Shown: positions 1 to 7,040, counted from the stretch's first letter. The stretch is DNA of 8,457 bases from Spirochaetaceae bacterium (GCA_031278295.1 JAITKQ010000186.1:1-8457); one strand, 5' to 3'. Notes: generated by a model from the sequence alone, not told the origin. A program made the numbers and translations.

Positions 1-69
1 ATGAAACAGGCCCGGTCTATGGATGAACTGGCGCAGATGTTTGAAGCGACATTTACCCGGCAATCATAG
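1..69 (+). CDS. 3' tail of an upstream gene, or a 22-codon ORF; unrecognised
   Basis: Frame 1 is open from the window edge to a TAG stop at 67-69 and encodes 22 residues, beginning MKQARSMDELAQ and ending FTRQS. The peptide is amphipathic and probably alpha-helical. The first three bases happen to be ATG, but with no upstream sequence visible I cannot tell whether this is a true start or an internal methionine. The more likely reading is the C-terminal end of a longer protein encoded to the left. I recognise no family in so short a piece and assign no function. No clear intrinsic terminator directly follows the stop. Confidence 0.35.
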   Translation: MKQARSMDELAQMFEATFTRQS

Positions 70-223
70 CGCAAGCTGCTTCACTGTCCCTAAGCAGGCC
101 GCAGGTTTGCTGCAAATACGGGCGGGGATAAGCGCGAGGTAGAGGCGGACTTCCGCCCGGACGCTGCCCCGGCAGATTCCAAGTCCACTTATCGGCGGCC
201 TCACTATGCACTATTCACTCCGC

Positions 224-250
224 CTCGCGGCGGGCTGTTCGTTCCGCGAG
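224..250. repeat. 7-bp inverted repeat
   Basis: CTCGCGG at 224-230 is the exact reverse complement of CCGCGAG at 244-250, leaving a 13-nt loop. It sits only 5 nt before the much stronger hairpin at 256-282, so the two form a tandem pair of stems. No T-run follows, so it does not look like an intrinsic terminator by itself. Confidence 0.5.
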
Positions 251-255
251 ACAAA

Positions 256-282
256 CCACAAAACCGCATAGCGGTTTTGTGG
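256..282. repeat. Perfect 12-bp hairpin upstream of lptD
   Basis: CCACAAAACCGC (256-267) and GCGGTTTTGTGG (271-282) are exact reverse complements separated by the 3-nt loop ATA. There is no T-run after either arm, so a classic Rho-independent terminator is not supported. It could be a transcript-stabilising hairpin, a dispersed palindrome or a binding site for a dimeric regulator. It matters for annotation because the furthest-upstream in-frame start codon of lptD (GTG at 279) lies inside the right arm, which argues against that start. Confidence 0.75.
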
Positions 283-306
283 CCGCCAGGTGCCGGTGGC
301 TAGAAT
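277..306 (+). promoter_or_regulatory. Candidate promoter for lptD
   Basis: TAGAAT at 301-306 matches five of six bases of a sigma-70 -10 box. The best -35 candidate at usable spacing is TTGTGG at 277-282, with an 18-nt spacer; it matches only the TTG half. This would place transcription start near 313, about 26 nt before the GTG chosen for lptD. The -35 half lies in the right arm of the 256-282 palindrome. The match is weak and the call is inference. Confidence 0.25.
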
Positions 307-338
307 CTGTAACAATTGACGGGTACTATAAGTATGGT

Positions 339-3300
339 GTGAAGGTTTATGACAGGCCTATAAAAACGGCGTTTGTACATGCTGCCGCCGCATACAAGCC
401 GATCATTCTATTTATCATTATTCTCATTCAGCCTGTTATTTCTGATTTCCATCCCTTACGGTTTTTGGCTGCGGGTAAACTCTATGCCCAGGAAGCGACG
501 GGGGACACGGCGGCAGACTCTGCCGTAGCAGAATCTGCCGCAACAGAGTCTGCCGTAGCAGAGTCTGCCGTAGCAGACTCTGCCGCAACAGACTCTGCCG
601 GCGGGGACGGTACGGCTGAAGCCGCCAACGACGCCGGGTCCGTGGAACAGGAGGAACCGCTTACGGCGGAAGAGCTTGCCGCCCGGCAGGAAAAGCAGGA
701 GGCCAACCGCGTCATCGATCTTGAAATTAAAACCAGCACCCTGCTGGAACTTGCCGAATGGTGCCGTGAGTTGGGCCTAAGCGAGGGCGGGAACCGTGAG
801 GAACTGGTAACCCGTCTCCGCAGCCATTTCGAGGTACCGCTTCCCGGCGACGCCGCCGCGCCCAACCAAAAAATTGTTACGATAGAGACGGCAAAAACTA
901 CGGAATATTTTACGGTTGAGGCAGTGGACGAGGAGTACGCCCGCCTTTCGGGAGGCGTGGTGCTTAGCTTAAAAGAGGGGGATGCGCGGCATCGTATCAA
1001 GGCGTGGGAAATAATTTACAACAGAACACGCAATATACTGTCGGCAACGGGCGGCGTCGAATATGTAAAGGAAGATGGGGACAAACTGGAAACGTTCAAA
1101 GGTGATAACATATCGATAAACCTTGATACATGGATAGGTTCATTCATAGATACGGTATCGGAGCGTTCCATAGCCGGCAGCGAGACGGCGTACCGTTTCG
1201 CCGGACAGGTTATATCGCAGACGGACGACGAGACAACGGTTCTAAAAAAGGCCCACGTAACAAACGCAAAAACAGACGAGCCGTACTGGTCGCTTGACGC
1301 CGGTAAACTATGGATACTGCCCGGCTCCGACTGGGCTATGTTTAACGCGACCTTGCGTGTCGGCGAAATCCCGGTGCTTTGGATGCCGTTTTTCTTCTTC
1401 CCCTCCGATGAAATGGTTATACACCCCGCGCTTGGCACACGGACAAGGGAAGGAACTTTTTTACAAACCACAACATACATTTTTGGCCGCCCCGACGCGA
1501 GCGCGATTACACAGAATTCGATCACTCAAATTTTGGGCAGCGGGGAAGGCATGGAGCGGGTACGTGATGGTCTTTTCCTGCGTACAACCGGAAGAAAGAA
1601 CACCGAGACGGATACAAAAAAGGTTTCCATCCTCGCGGACGCCTATACCGGGCTCGGTTTCTATGTGGGAACCGAAATAAGCCTGCCAAAACTGGGCCCG
1701 GTAAACAATTTTGCGCTTTCCGGCGGCTTCGCTTTTACCCGCACTATTTTTGAACCGGGAACAGGCGCTAAATACACGCCGTACAATGTGGCCGTCGATA
1801 ACGCGGAACACTGGGATTCCTCCTACCTATTTGGCGTAGAGCTTCCTTTCCGCTTCAGGATGAAAACGGCACCGTCGTTTTCCGGCAAATACGGAACCTT
1901 AAGCTTAAACTTCCCGGTATATTCCGATCCGTTCGTAGATCACGATGTTTTGAATCGATCGGAAAGCATCGATTGGATGGAAATGCTGATTCAGGGCGCC
2001 GCCACACCCGATACGCCCGATTCAAATGTCGCCGGACTGGGCGCTTACGAATGGAACATAACGGTAAAACCGCAGTTTTCCACGACCGCCCTTTCGCCGT
2101 ACATATCCAGTTTATCAATAAACAGCATTTCCAGCGTTTATCACTTTGCCGTGAAGACAAACAACAAATCAATACCGGAAGCGGTACGCCCGACATCTCC
2201 GCAGAGGGAATTTTATTATCCTGATAAATTCACGCTGTATTCCATAAGCGGCTCGGTAAGCGGGACTCCGCTGACATGGACAAGCATAACCTCGGTTACA
2301 GAAAAGGACAAAGAGGCACCCGACCCTGTAAAAGGTTTCGGTACGATTCGTTCTCCCTGGGAAAATGAAACGGCGGCGGCAGACAGCCAGGCGGATTCAG
2401 CCTCAGGCGTCAAGCCTTTTTCGCTGGATATACCGGCATTGAACCAGACTTTCGATATGGGCCGCGGCACCGGCCTAAAGATTTCATGGAATTACAATTT
2501 AACGCCGACAAGCGCGTCGGAATTAAATTACAGCACGACGGACTGGAGTTCACATGAAGATATTGAATTATCGGATATTAAATCAATTCTAACGCGCGTC
2601 AGCACGACCGGAAACACCAATATAAACATATCCGACCCCAATAACAACATGTTTTCACTGTCGGGCGGAATTACCGGAAGGGCGCAGTGGCAGGATCATC
2701 CATACATGGATCTGGAAGCGGCGGAGTACGATACGCAGGACAAGATCGACACCGAAAAATACTCCGATTACCAGAACACAAGCTGGTCAACATCGTGGGT
2801 ACACAGTACAACCATAAACCCGCTTTACTGGACTCCGGCATGGAAAAGCACAAACATCAAGTATTCGCTGGAAGGGAAGCTGGCGGAATCAAAACTTGTC
2901 AGTTCGAGGGGCAGCGACCCTGAATGGGATGTGGTTTACGGCGGATGGGATAAAGAAAAAATCAGCAGGCACAACCTGGCAATGAATATGGGCGTTTCGA
3001 TACTGGACAGGATGCAGACTCTACAGCTAAATACGGATTTACCGCCACTCACCTCAAAGTTTGGCATGAACAGTACGATAAACGCCTGGATATCAACGAC
3101 AAATATCCGGACGGAGATAAATGAACCCTTCTCGGATGAGGTCAAGTATTTGCCGGTTTATTTTACCGAAACACTGACATTTAAAACAGGATACAAACTG
3201 GATCAGGTTATAACCTACAGCCCGGAATATTCAGATCTGACAACTTACAATTCAACGCTGACGCTGGGTAAATTTTCGGCGGCCTACGCATCGTCACGCG

Positions 3301-3947
3301 GGAAAAAGCGTATACTGACCAAGGATACGGGCGGAAACGTAACCGGCTGGGCCACGGACCAGAACAGTGAAGAAAAACTGCGTCCCGTATCACTGAATTT
3401 TTCATTTATCCCGTCGTTCAAAAAAGATAATTTGTTAAACAAGACGCTTTCTTTTTCGCTGGATCCGAGCATGAAGCTCGGTCTGGACCTGCTGAACTAT
3501 ACAGAATCGTACCTTGAATTTTCGCTCAACCTTACATTGAATATTACAAAATTCCTGTCACTTTCAATGGGAACAAATTCAAGAAACGTACAGATGTACT
3601 GGTATTTGAAAGATCTCCCGTTATTCGATGAGTATTCTTCGGATATACCGCAGTCCCCGTCAATAAATGACAATTTCTTTGAGGATTTAATCAATTCTTT
3701 CAGGTTTGACAACGAAGAATTACGGAGGAATTCCGGCTTCAAATTAAAGTCTTTTAATTTTTCAACAACCCACCACCTGGGCGACTGGGATGCGAAGCTC
3801 ACGGTCTCAATGTCGCCCTGGCGTCCGTCAGGAGAGAACTATCAATTCGATACACAGGTATCTTTCGTAATTCAGTGGCTGCCTATTTCAGAATTGAAAA
3901 CCGAGGTTGCCTATGACGGTAAAAACGATATATTCTTGAGCAAATGA
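339..3947 (+). CDS. lptD: LptD/OstA-like outer-membrane assembly protein with SAP-like N-terminal segment
   Basis: Large exported outer-membrane protein of the LptD/OstA family, which forms the outer-membrane channel that inserts lipopolysaccharide or a related glycolipid. Numbering here counts the GTG at 279 as residue 1. I prefer GTG 339 (residue 21, 1202 aa product) because 279 lies in a hairpin and no ATG/GTG/TTG follows before the signal peptide; the ribosome site is weak for both. A hydrophobic stretch at 41-54 and a likely cleavage site after A70 (KLYA/QE) form a long signal peptide. Next come a repetitive Ala/Ser/Asp/Glu linker (79-108), a charged helix (about 125-150), a SAP-like helix-turn-helix (153-184), an OstA/LptA-type beta domain (about 200-330, with GGVEYVKED), and the family segment at 347-375 with PGSDWAMFNATLRVGEIPVLW. 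The remainder is Ser/Thr/Asn/Tyr-rich beta-barrel sequence. It is much longer than E. coli LptD. Only one cysteine (C162) remains after signal removal. It overlaps the DUF58 gene by ATGA. The family call is firm; the lipid carried is unknown. Confidence 0.85.
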   Translation: MKVYDRPIKTAFVHAAAAYKPIILFIIILIQPVISDFHPLRFLAAGKLYAQEATGDTAADSAVAESAATESAVAESAVADSAATDSAGGDGTAEAANDAGSVEQEEPLTAEELAARQEKQEANRVIDLEIKTSTLLELAEWCRELGLSEGGNREELVTRLRSHFEVPLPGDAAAPNQKIVTIETAKTTEYFTVEAVDEEYARLSGGVVLSLKEGDARHRIKAWEIIYNRTRNILSATGGVEYVKEDGDKLETFKGDNISINLDTWIGSFIDTVSERSIAGSETAYRFAGQVISQTDDETTVLKKAHVTNAKTDEPYWSLDAGKLWILPGSDWAMFNATLRVGEIPVLWMPFFFFPSDEMVIHPALGTRTREGTFLQTTTYIFGRPDASAITQNSITQILGSGEGMERVRDGLFLRTTGRKNTETDTKKVSILADAYTGLGFYVGTEISLPKLGPVNNFALSGGFAFTRTIFEPGTGAKYTPYNVAVDNAEHWDSSYLFGVELPFRFRMKTAPSFSGKYGTLSLNFPVYSDPFVDHDVLNRSESIDWMEMLIQGAATPDTPDSNVAGLGAYEWNITVKPQFSTTALSPYISSLSINSISSVYHFAVKTNNKSIPEAVRPTSPQREFYYPDKFTLYSISGSVSGTPLTWTSITSVTEKDKEAPDPVKGFGTIRSPWENETAAADSQADSASGVKPFSLDIPALNQTFDMGRGTGLKISWNYNLTPTSASELNYSTTDWSSHEDIELSDIKSILTRVSTTGNTNINISDPNNNMFSLSGGITGRAQWQDHPYMDLEAAEYDTQDKIDTEKYSDYQNTSWSTSWVHSTTINPLYWTPAWKSTNIKYSLEGKLAESKLVSSRGSDPEWDVVYGGWDKEKISRHNLAMNMGVSILDRMQTLQLNTDLPPLTSKFGMNSTINAWISTTNIRTEINEPFSDEVKYLPVYFTETLTFKTGYKLDQVITYSPEYSDLTTYNSTLTLGKFSAAYASSRGKKRILTKDTGGNVTGWATDQNSEEKLRPVSLNFSFIPSFKKDNLLNKTLSFSLDPSMKLGLDLLNYTESYLEFSLNLTLNITKFLSLSMGTNSRNVQMYWYLKDLPLFDEYSSDIPQSPSINDNFFEDLINSFRFDNEELRRNSGFKLKSFNFSTTHHLGDWDAKLTVSMSPWRPSGENYQFDTQVSFVIQWLPISELKTEVAYDGKNDIFLSK
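513..602 (+). repeat. Six in-frame 15-bp tandem repeats within lptD
   Basis: Six consecutive 15-nt units begin at 513, 528, 543, 558, 573 and 588. All share an AGA(C/A/G)TCTGCCG core and differ at a few positions. Each unit codes for five residues of the form (A/T)(D/E)SA(V/A/G), giving ADSAV, AESAA, TESAV, AESAV, ADSAA, TDSAG (residues 79-108). Because the unit is a multiple of three, gain or loss of copies would lengthen or shorten the linker without a frameshift. It lies directly after the predicted signal-peptide cleavage site. Confidence 0.9.
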
Positions 3948-5161
3948 CATGCCCCGTGAAACTCCCCAACCTAACGCGAAGCCTTGAGCCGCGCCCCATT
4001 GGAATTTTCACGATATGTGTTGCCGCGCTTGCTTTCCTGGCGGGTATTACGCACAAGGAACCCGCATTGATTCTTGCCGGCACGGTATTTACGGTTTGTC
4101 TTGCCTACTGTTTTTTGTCGCTTCTTTTGATGTCCGCTCTTCACAGGAAAAAAGCCGCCTCCCTGTCCGCGCTCATAATCCCTGAAAAGGTGACCGCCTG
4201 CGGTAATGGAACGTTGCGCCTTTCGCGCCGGACCCGTTTTTTTCAAATGCCGGCGTCGCTGGTACGCTACAAACTGCTTCTTGCCACAAAAGACGATAAA
4301 AAGATCGAATATGTTTTTGACAGGGGCTTTTTCAAAAAAACCGCCGCGGATTTTCCCGCGCCCCGCCGCGGCGCTTATTACGGCGCGTATGACAGCCTTG
4401 TAATACAGGATACCTTTGGTTTTTTTTGCCTTGCCTTGAGGCTGCCCCAGGACAAGGCCGAACGCCTACTCGTGCTGCCGCTCCCGTCGGAAACCGGCCT
4501 CGCGGCACGGCTGCTCGCAAGCGGCGATGCGAGGCAGAATCAGGCCAGGATACGCAAGACGGACGACCTTACGGAACAGCGTCCCTATGTTCCGGGAGAT
4601 GACCCGCGCCGCATAAACTGGAAGCTGTACTCCCATGCGGGAGAACTGTTTGTACGACAGGAGGAGCGTGAGCCGCCGCCGCATTCCCGCTTCGTGCTGC
4701 TCATGGATACGGACGCCGACAGCGCCCTTTACCCGGCGGAAGAAGGCGCCGACGGGGTGGACGCGCTCTGCTCCATTGCCCTGTCCCTTCTGCTGGAAAA
4801 GACGGCTTCCGGGGCCGAGGTGCTGTTTGGCTTCACCGGCGGCGGCTTCAAAAGCGGACTGCCCGGCGATATTCCCGCGATGCTCGCCTGCCCTTACCGT
4901 ACCGCGCCGGAAGATGGACGCCGCTTGCCGGACCCGTCCTCACTCCCCGGTCCGCGCGGCATCCTTGTAATGGCCCTGGCCCGCAGGCCCGGAATGCCGG
5001 CCTCAAGCCTGCGCGACTTTATTTCAAAACTACAGGCGGCGCAGACGGTGCAAATTTTGTTTTTTTATCGCGGTGAAAATCAAAAAAACCACGCGGAAGC
5101 TTCCGCTATACTTTTTGGCGGCATGACCGGCGTTGAAGCCCGCGCCGAGCCCTTGCCGTAA
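3944..5161 (+). CDS. DUF58 domain protein, membrane-anchored
   Basis: A 405-residue DUF58-family protein. Two membrane segments lie near the N terminus (about 20-35 and 42-63), and the large soluble part follows. The family signature is clear: an RRGAYYG segment at 141-147 leads to QDTFGFF (155-161), and RPYVPGDDPRRINWK (213-227) continues to GELFVRQ (233-239). DUF58 proteins usually carry a von Willebrand A-like fold and are often encoded beside a MoxR-type AAA ATPase. Here the strand that would hold the metal site reads FVLLMDTDAD (250-259), so the usual DxSxS pattern is not intact. The ATG overlaps the lptD stop as ATGA, implying translational coupling, and no good ribosome site of its own is seen. 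No MoxR gene is in the window. Molecular function is unknown; a role in envelope maintenance is inference from position and membrane anchoring. Confidence 0.9.
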   Translation: MTCPVKLPNLTRSLEPRPIGIFTICVAALAFLAGITHKEPALILAGTVFTVCLAYCFLSLLLMSALHRKKAASLSALIIPEKVTACGNGTLRLSRRTRFFQMPASLVRYKLLLATKDDKKIEYVFDRGFFKKTAADFPAPRRGAYYGAYDSLVIQDTFGFFCLALRLPQDKAERLLVLPLPSETGLAARLLASGDARQNQARIRKTDDLTEQRPYVPGDDPRRINWKLYSHAGELFVRQEEREPPPHSRFVLLMDTDADSALYPAEEGADGVDALCSIALSLLLEKTASGAEVLFGFTGGGFKSGLPGDIPAMLACPYRTAPEDGRRLPDPSSLPGPRGILVMALARRPGMPASSLRDFISKLQAAQTVQILFFYRGENQKNHAEASAILFGGMTGVEARAEPLP

Positions 5162-5187
5162 AAGAATTTGTAACTTTCCTTGTGGTA

Positions 5188-5216
5188 TTTTCATTTTACA
5201 TAAAAAATGCTACAAT
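5188..5216 (+). promoter_or_regulatory. Candidate sigma-70 promoter for htrA
   Basis: TACAAT at 5211-5216 is a good -10 element, and TTTTCA at 5188-5193, 17 nt upstream, is a partial -35. The flanking DNA is AT-rich, unlike the coding regions on both sides. Transcription would begin near 5223, leaving a leader of roughly 75 nt that contains the 5245-5257 inverted repeat. Confidence is moderate because the -35 match is poor. Confidence 0.4.
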
Positions 5217-5244
5217 CACATTGTCAACAGGCGGTTTCAAAATC

Positions 5245-5257
5245 AGTTTCTGAAACT
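5245..5257. promoter_or_regulatory. AGTTTC-T-GAAACT inverted repeat in the htrA leader
   Basis: AGTTTC (5245-5250) and GAAACT (5252-5257) are exact reverse complements around a single central T. A further GTTTC lies just upstream at 5234-5238 and another CTTTC just downstream. The one-base centre is too tight for an RNA hairpin, so a dimeric protein operator is the more sensible reading. It falls just downstream of the candidate promoter. No regulator is identified. Confidence 0.3.
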
Positions 5258-5276
5258 TTCTGGAATTTTTCCTTAA

Positions 5277-5284
5277 AAAAGGAG
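5277..5284 (+). promoter_or_regulatory. Ribosome binding site of htrA
   Basis: AAAAGGAG at 5277-5284 is a strong Shine-Dalgarno match. It lies 12 nt before the ATG at 5297, a little longer than ideal. No other in-frame start lies at better spacing, so it supports 5297 as the start. Confidence 0.65.
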
Positions 5285-5296
5285 TAAGCTTGTATT

Positions 5297-6808
5297 ATGG
5301 ATGTGCTAAAAAAACTTTCGTCAAAAAATTTTCTGGTATTTAATTTGGTCCTGCTGGGCGCGATTTTTGGATTTTCGTTCGCGTTTCTGTCGTTTACCTG
5401 CACAAGTCCGCAGTCAAAGCTAACGGTGAAGGCCCAAGAAACCGCGATAACGATCCCTGCCAGCGCGCTTGAGACGGCGGAAAGTATACAAACCGTGTTC
5501 CGGGCGGTTGCGGACAAGGTGGTTCCGTCCGTTGTGGAGCTTAAAACCGTTTCTGTGCGTAAGCAGGAGACCCCCAGCTTTCCCGGCATCCCGTTTGAAT
5601 TTTTCTTTGGGCCGCAGCAGCCGGGTGACGGCGGGCGCGAATTCCGTTCGCAGGGGCTTGGTTCCGGCATATTGGTACGCAGGGAGAAGGATACCTATTT
5701 TGTTTTAACAAACAACCATGTCGTTACCGACAGCACCGGCAACCCGGTGGACGAGATACGGATAGCTACCGGAACCAGCAAGGATTATCCGGCGGAGCTT
5801 GTGGCCCGTGAACAGCGCCGCGATCTTGCTATGGTAAAGTTTACCACGCAGGATAATTACCCCCTGGCGGTACTCGGTGATTCCGACCTCGTTGATGTGG
5901 GCGACTGGGCGATAGCGGTAGGCAACCCGCTCGGTTTCGAATCGTCCGTGACCATGGGCATTGTGAGCGCTGTCGGGCGGACAGGCGGGCCGGGTGACAA
6001 TATCAACGATTTTATCCAGACAGACGCTTCGATCAACCAGGGCAATTCAGGCGGCGCCTTGGTGAACATACGCGGTGAGGTTATCGGCATCAACATGTGG
6101 ATAGCGAGCAGCACGGGCGGTGGTTCTATGGGCTTGGGTTTTGCCATACCGATCAACAACGCAAAACCGATTATCGACGAATTCATCACGAAAGGCGAGG
6201 TAAGGGACGGCTGGCTCGGCGTATCGCTGCTGGATGTTGACAGCGAAACATCACGCGATATGGGCATAGAAGGCAGACAGGGCGCGTTTGCTTCGGGGGT
6301 GTTTCTCGATTCGCCGGCCGCTAAAGCCGGTATACAGCCCGGCGATTTTATAACGGCGGTTGATGGAAAAGAGGTACGCAGTTCCCGCCAGCTGACCCGA
6401 ATCGTTGCCGATCTAAAAGCCGGTCAAAAACACGTCTTTACCGTGCTCCGCGAGGATAAGTCTCTGGATTTAACCGTTACCATCGCCGTCCGCAACAACG
6501 ATGTGGCGGCGGAAAACGGTAAACTTTGGCCGGGACTGCTTGCGCTGCCTGTAAATGACAAGAGCAAAAAGGATTTGCAACTGGACGACAGTGTGAAAAA
6601 AGGCCTCGTGGTCATTCAGGTGATCGATAAGAGTCCCGCAGCCACGATCGGTATTCAGCGCAGGGATGTGATCACGGCGGTAAACGGTGAGCCGGTGAAT
6701 GATTTGGATGCCTTTTACCGTATTATTCACGAAAAAGCCGCCAAGGAGCTGTGGTTCGACATATCCCGCGGCGACACAAAATTGGAAACCATGAGGTTCA
6801 AACGCTGA
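5297..6808 (+). CDS. htrA: HtrA/DegP/DegQ-family periplasmic serine protease with two PDZ domains
   Basis: A 503-residue trypsin-like endopeptidase/chaperone that degrades or refolds damaged periplasmic and outer-membrane proteins. A hydrophobic segment at about 11-34 acts as signal or membrane anchor. It ends in SFTC (C35), which could be a loose spirochete lipobox but has an unusual T at the -1 position. The protease domain shows the whole triad: His141 in TNNHVV, Asp176 in RRDLAMVK, and Ser251 in GNSGG. The oxyanion and specificity region follows, with GGGSMGLGFAIPI (274-286). A loop rich in Phe/Pro/Gly (about 93-118) matches the LA-loop position of DegP/DegQ. PDZ1 starts at GWLGVS (305-310) and runs to about 400; PDZ2 spans about 410-500. 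Two PDZ domains and overall length place it with DegP/DegQ rather than one-PDZ DegS. It lies downstream of an outer-membrane protein gene, fitting envelope quality control, and probably has its own promoter. Confidence 0.97.
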   Translation: MDVLKKLSSKNFLVFNLVLLGAIFGFSFAFLSFTCTSPQSKLTVKAQETAITIPASALETAESIQTVFRAVADKVVPSVVELKTVSVRKQETPSFPGIPFEFFFGPQQPGDGGREFRSQGLGSGILVRREKDTYFVLTNNHVVTDSTGNPVDEIRIATGTSKDYPAELVAREQRRDLAMVKFTTQDNYPLAVLGDSDLVDVGDWAIAVGNPLGFESSVTMGIVSAVGRTGGPGDNINDFIQTDASINQGNSGGALVNIRGEVIGINMWIASSTGGGSMGLGFAIPINNAKPIIDEFITKGEVRDGWLGVSLLDVDSETSRDMGIEGRQGAFASGVFLDSPAAKAGIQPGDFITAVDGKEVRSSRQLTRIVADLKAGQKHVFTVLREDKSLDLTVTIAVRNNDVAAENGKLWPGLLALPVNDKSKKDLQLDDSVKKGLVVIQVIDKSPAATIGIQRRDVITAVNGEPVNDLDAFYRIIHEKAAKELWFDISRGDTKLETMRFKR

Positions 6809-6905
6809 AGTGACCAAAGCCCGGCAAGATTCACACAGCGGATCCCTACGTGTTGGCCCGCCCTAAGGTAGCGCACGGGAAATTAGCAAGGTCTGTGGCA
6901 AGGCC

Positions 6906-6937
6906 GCGCAACAAGCTGCCCCCGCAGCTTGTTGCGC
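6906..6937. repeat. Perfect 14-bp hairpin, C4 loop
   Basis: GCGCAACAAGCTGC (6906-6919) is the exact reverse complement of GCAGCTTGTTGCGC (6924-6937), with the loop CCCC. The sequence after it contains only a weak, interrupted T-run, so termination is possible but not clear. Its arms resemble those of the 7111-7139 hairpin, suggesting a shared palindromic element. Confidence 0.8.
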
Positions 6938-6962
6938 TTGTAGGTTTTCGCGCCATTTCCCG

Positions 6963-6985
6963 CCACAAATCCCGGTGATTTTTGG
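6963..6985. repeat. Imperfect 9-bp hairpin
   Basis: CCACAAATC (6963-6971) pairs with GATTTTTGG (6977-6985) apart from one mismatch (C6966 opposite T6982), with the loop CCGGT. It is weaker than its neighbours and is listed because it sits in a row of four stems. Confidence 0.4.
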
Positions 6986-6997
6986 TTCGACAGGGGA

Positions 6998-7040
6998 AGC
7001 GCCGATTTATGCGTATTCGCATAAATCGGCGCTGCTTTTT
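6998..7040 (+). terminator. Likely Rho-independent terminator after htrA
   Basis: AGCGCCGATTTATGCG (6998-7013) and CGCATAAATCGGCGCT (7018-7033) form a perfect 16-bp stem with a TATT loop. The right arm is followed by GC and then TTTTT. Stem strength and T-run on the + strand fit an intrinsic terminator for the htrA transcript. It is oddly far from the htrA stop (about 190 nt), and the two bases between stem and T-run weaken it a little. An AT-rich middle with GC ends is also a common palindromic-element shape. Confidence 0.6.

Larger units (their letters stand above)
70..338. other. Non-coding spacer before lptD, rich in inverted repeats
   Basis: No convincing gene is seen here. The stretch holds overlapping potential secondary structures. 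GGCGG at 144-148 can pair with CCGCC at 153-157. A competing, wider pairing joins GGACTT at 147-152 with AAGTCC at 181-186 around an inner CTGC/GCAG stem (164-167 with 172-175). A degenerate heptamer direct repeat, CACTATG-CACTATT-CACTCCG, lies at 202-222. Two further hairpins at 224-250 and 256-282 are listed separately. The clustering suggests a structured leader, a transcript end or a dispersed palindromic element; the sequence alone does not say which. Confidence 0.5.
5162..5296. other. Intergenic region carrying htrA control signals
   Basis: This 135-nt AT-richer gap separates the DUF58 stop from the htrA start. It holds a candidate sigma-70 promoter, an inverted repeat in the presumed 5' leader and a purine-rich ribosome site, all listed separately. 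I see no hairpin plus T-run marking the end of the lptD-DUF58 transcript, so read-through into htrA remains possible. Confidence 0.6.

Noticed and set aside
202..222. CACTATG-CACTATT-CACTCCG heptamers as a possible iteron array
   Set aside because: Only two and a half short degenerate copies; far too few for an origin or a CRISPR-like array.
279..338. Extension of lptD to the GTG at 279
   Set aside because: The codon lies in the right arm of a perfect hairpin, lacks a ribosome site, and adds 20 residues (MAARCRWLES...) that would make an already long signal peptide less plausible. It cannot be fully excluded.
482..1000. 172-codon open frame on the minus strand opposite the start of lptD
   Set aside because: It mirrors the Ala/Ser repeat and GC-rich codons of lptD, has low-complexity Ser/Ala content and no recognisable domain, and lies fully inside a strong gene.
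6974..6996. GGTGATTTTTGGTTCGACAGGG resembles the 5' end of tmRNA in two parts: a GGTGATTT start and a GGTTCGACAGGG core
   Set aside because: No matching 3' half, T-arm, CCA end or tag reading frame is found in the following 280 nt, and the segment is part of local hairpins. A tmRNA covariance search (RF00023) would settle it.
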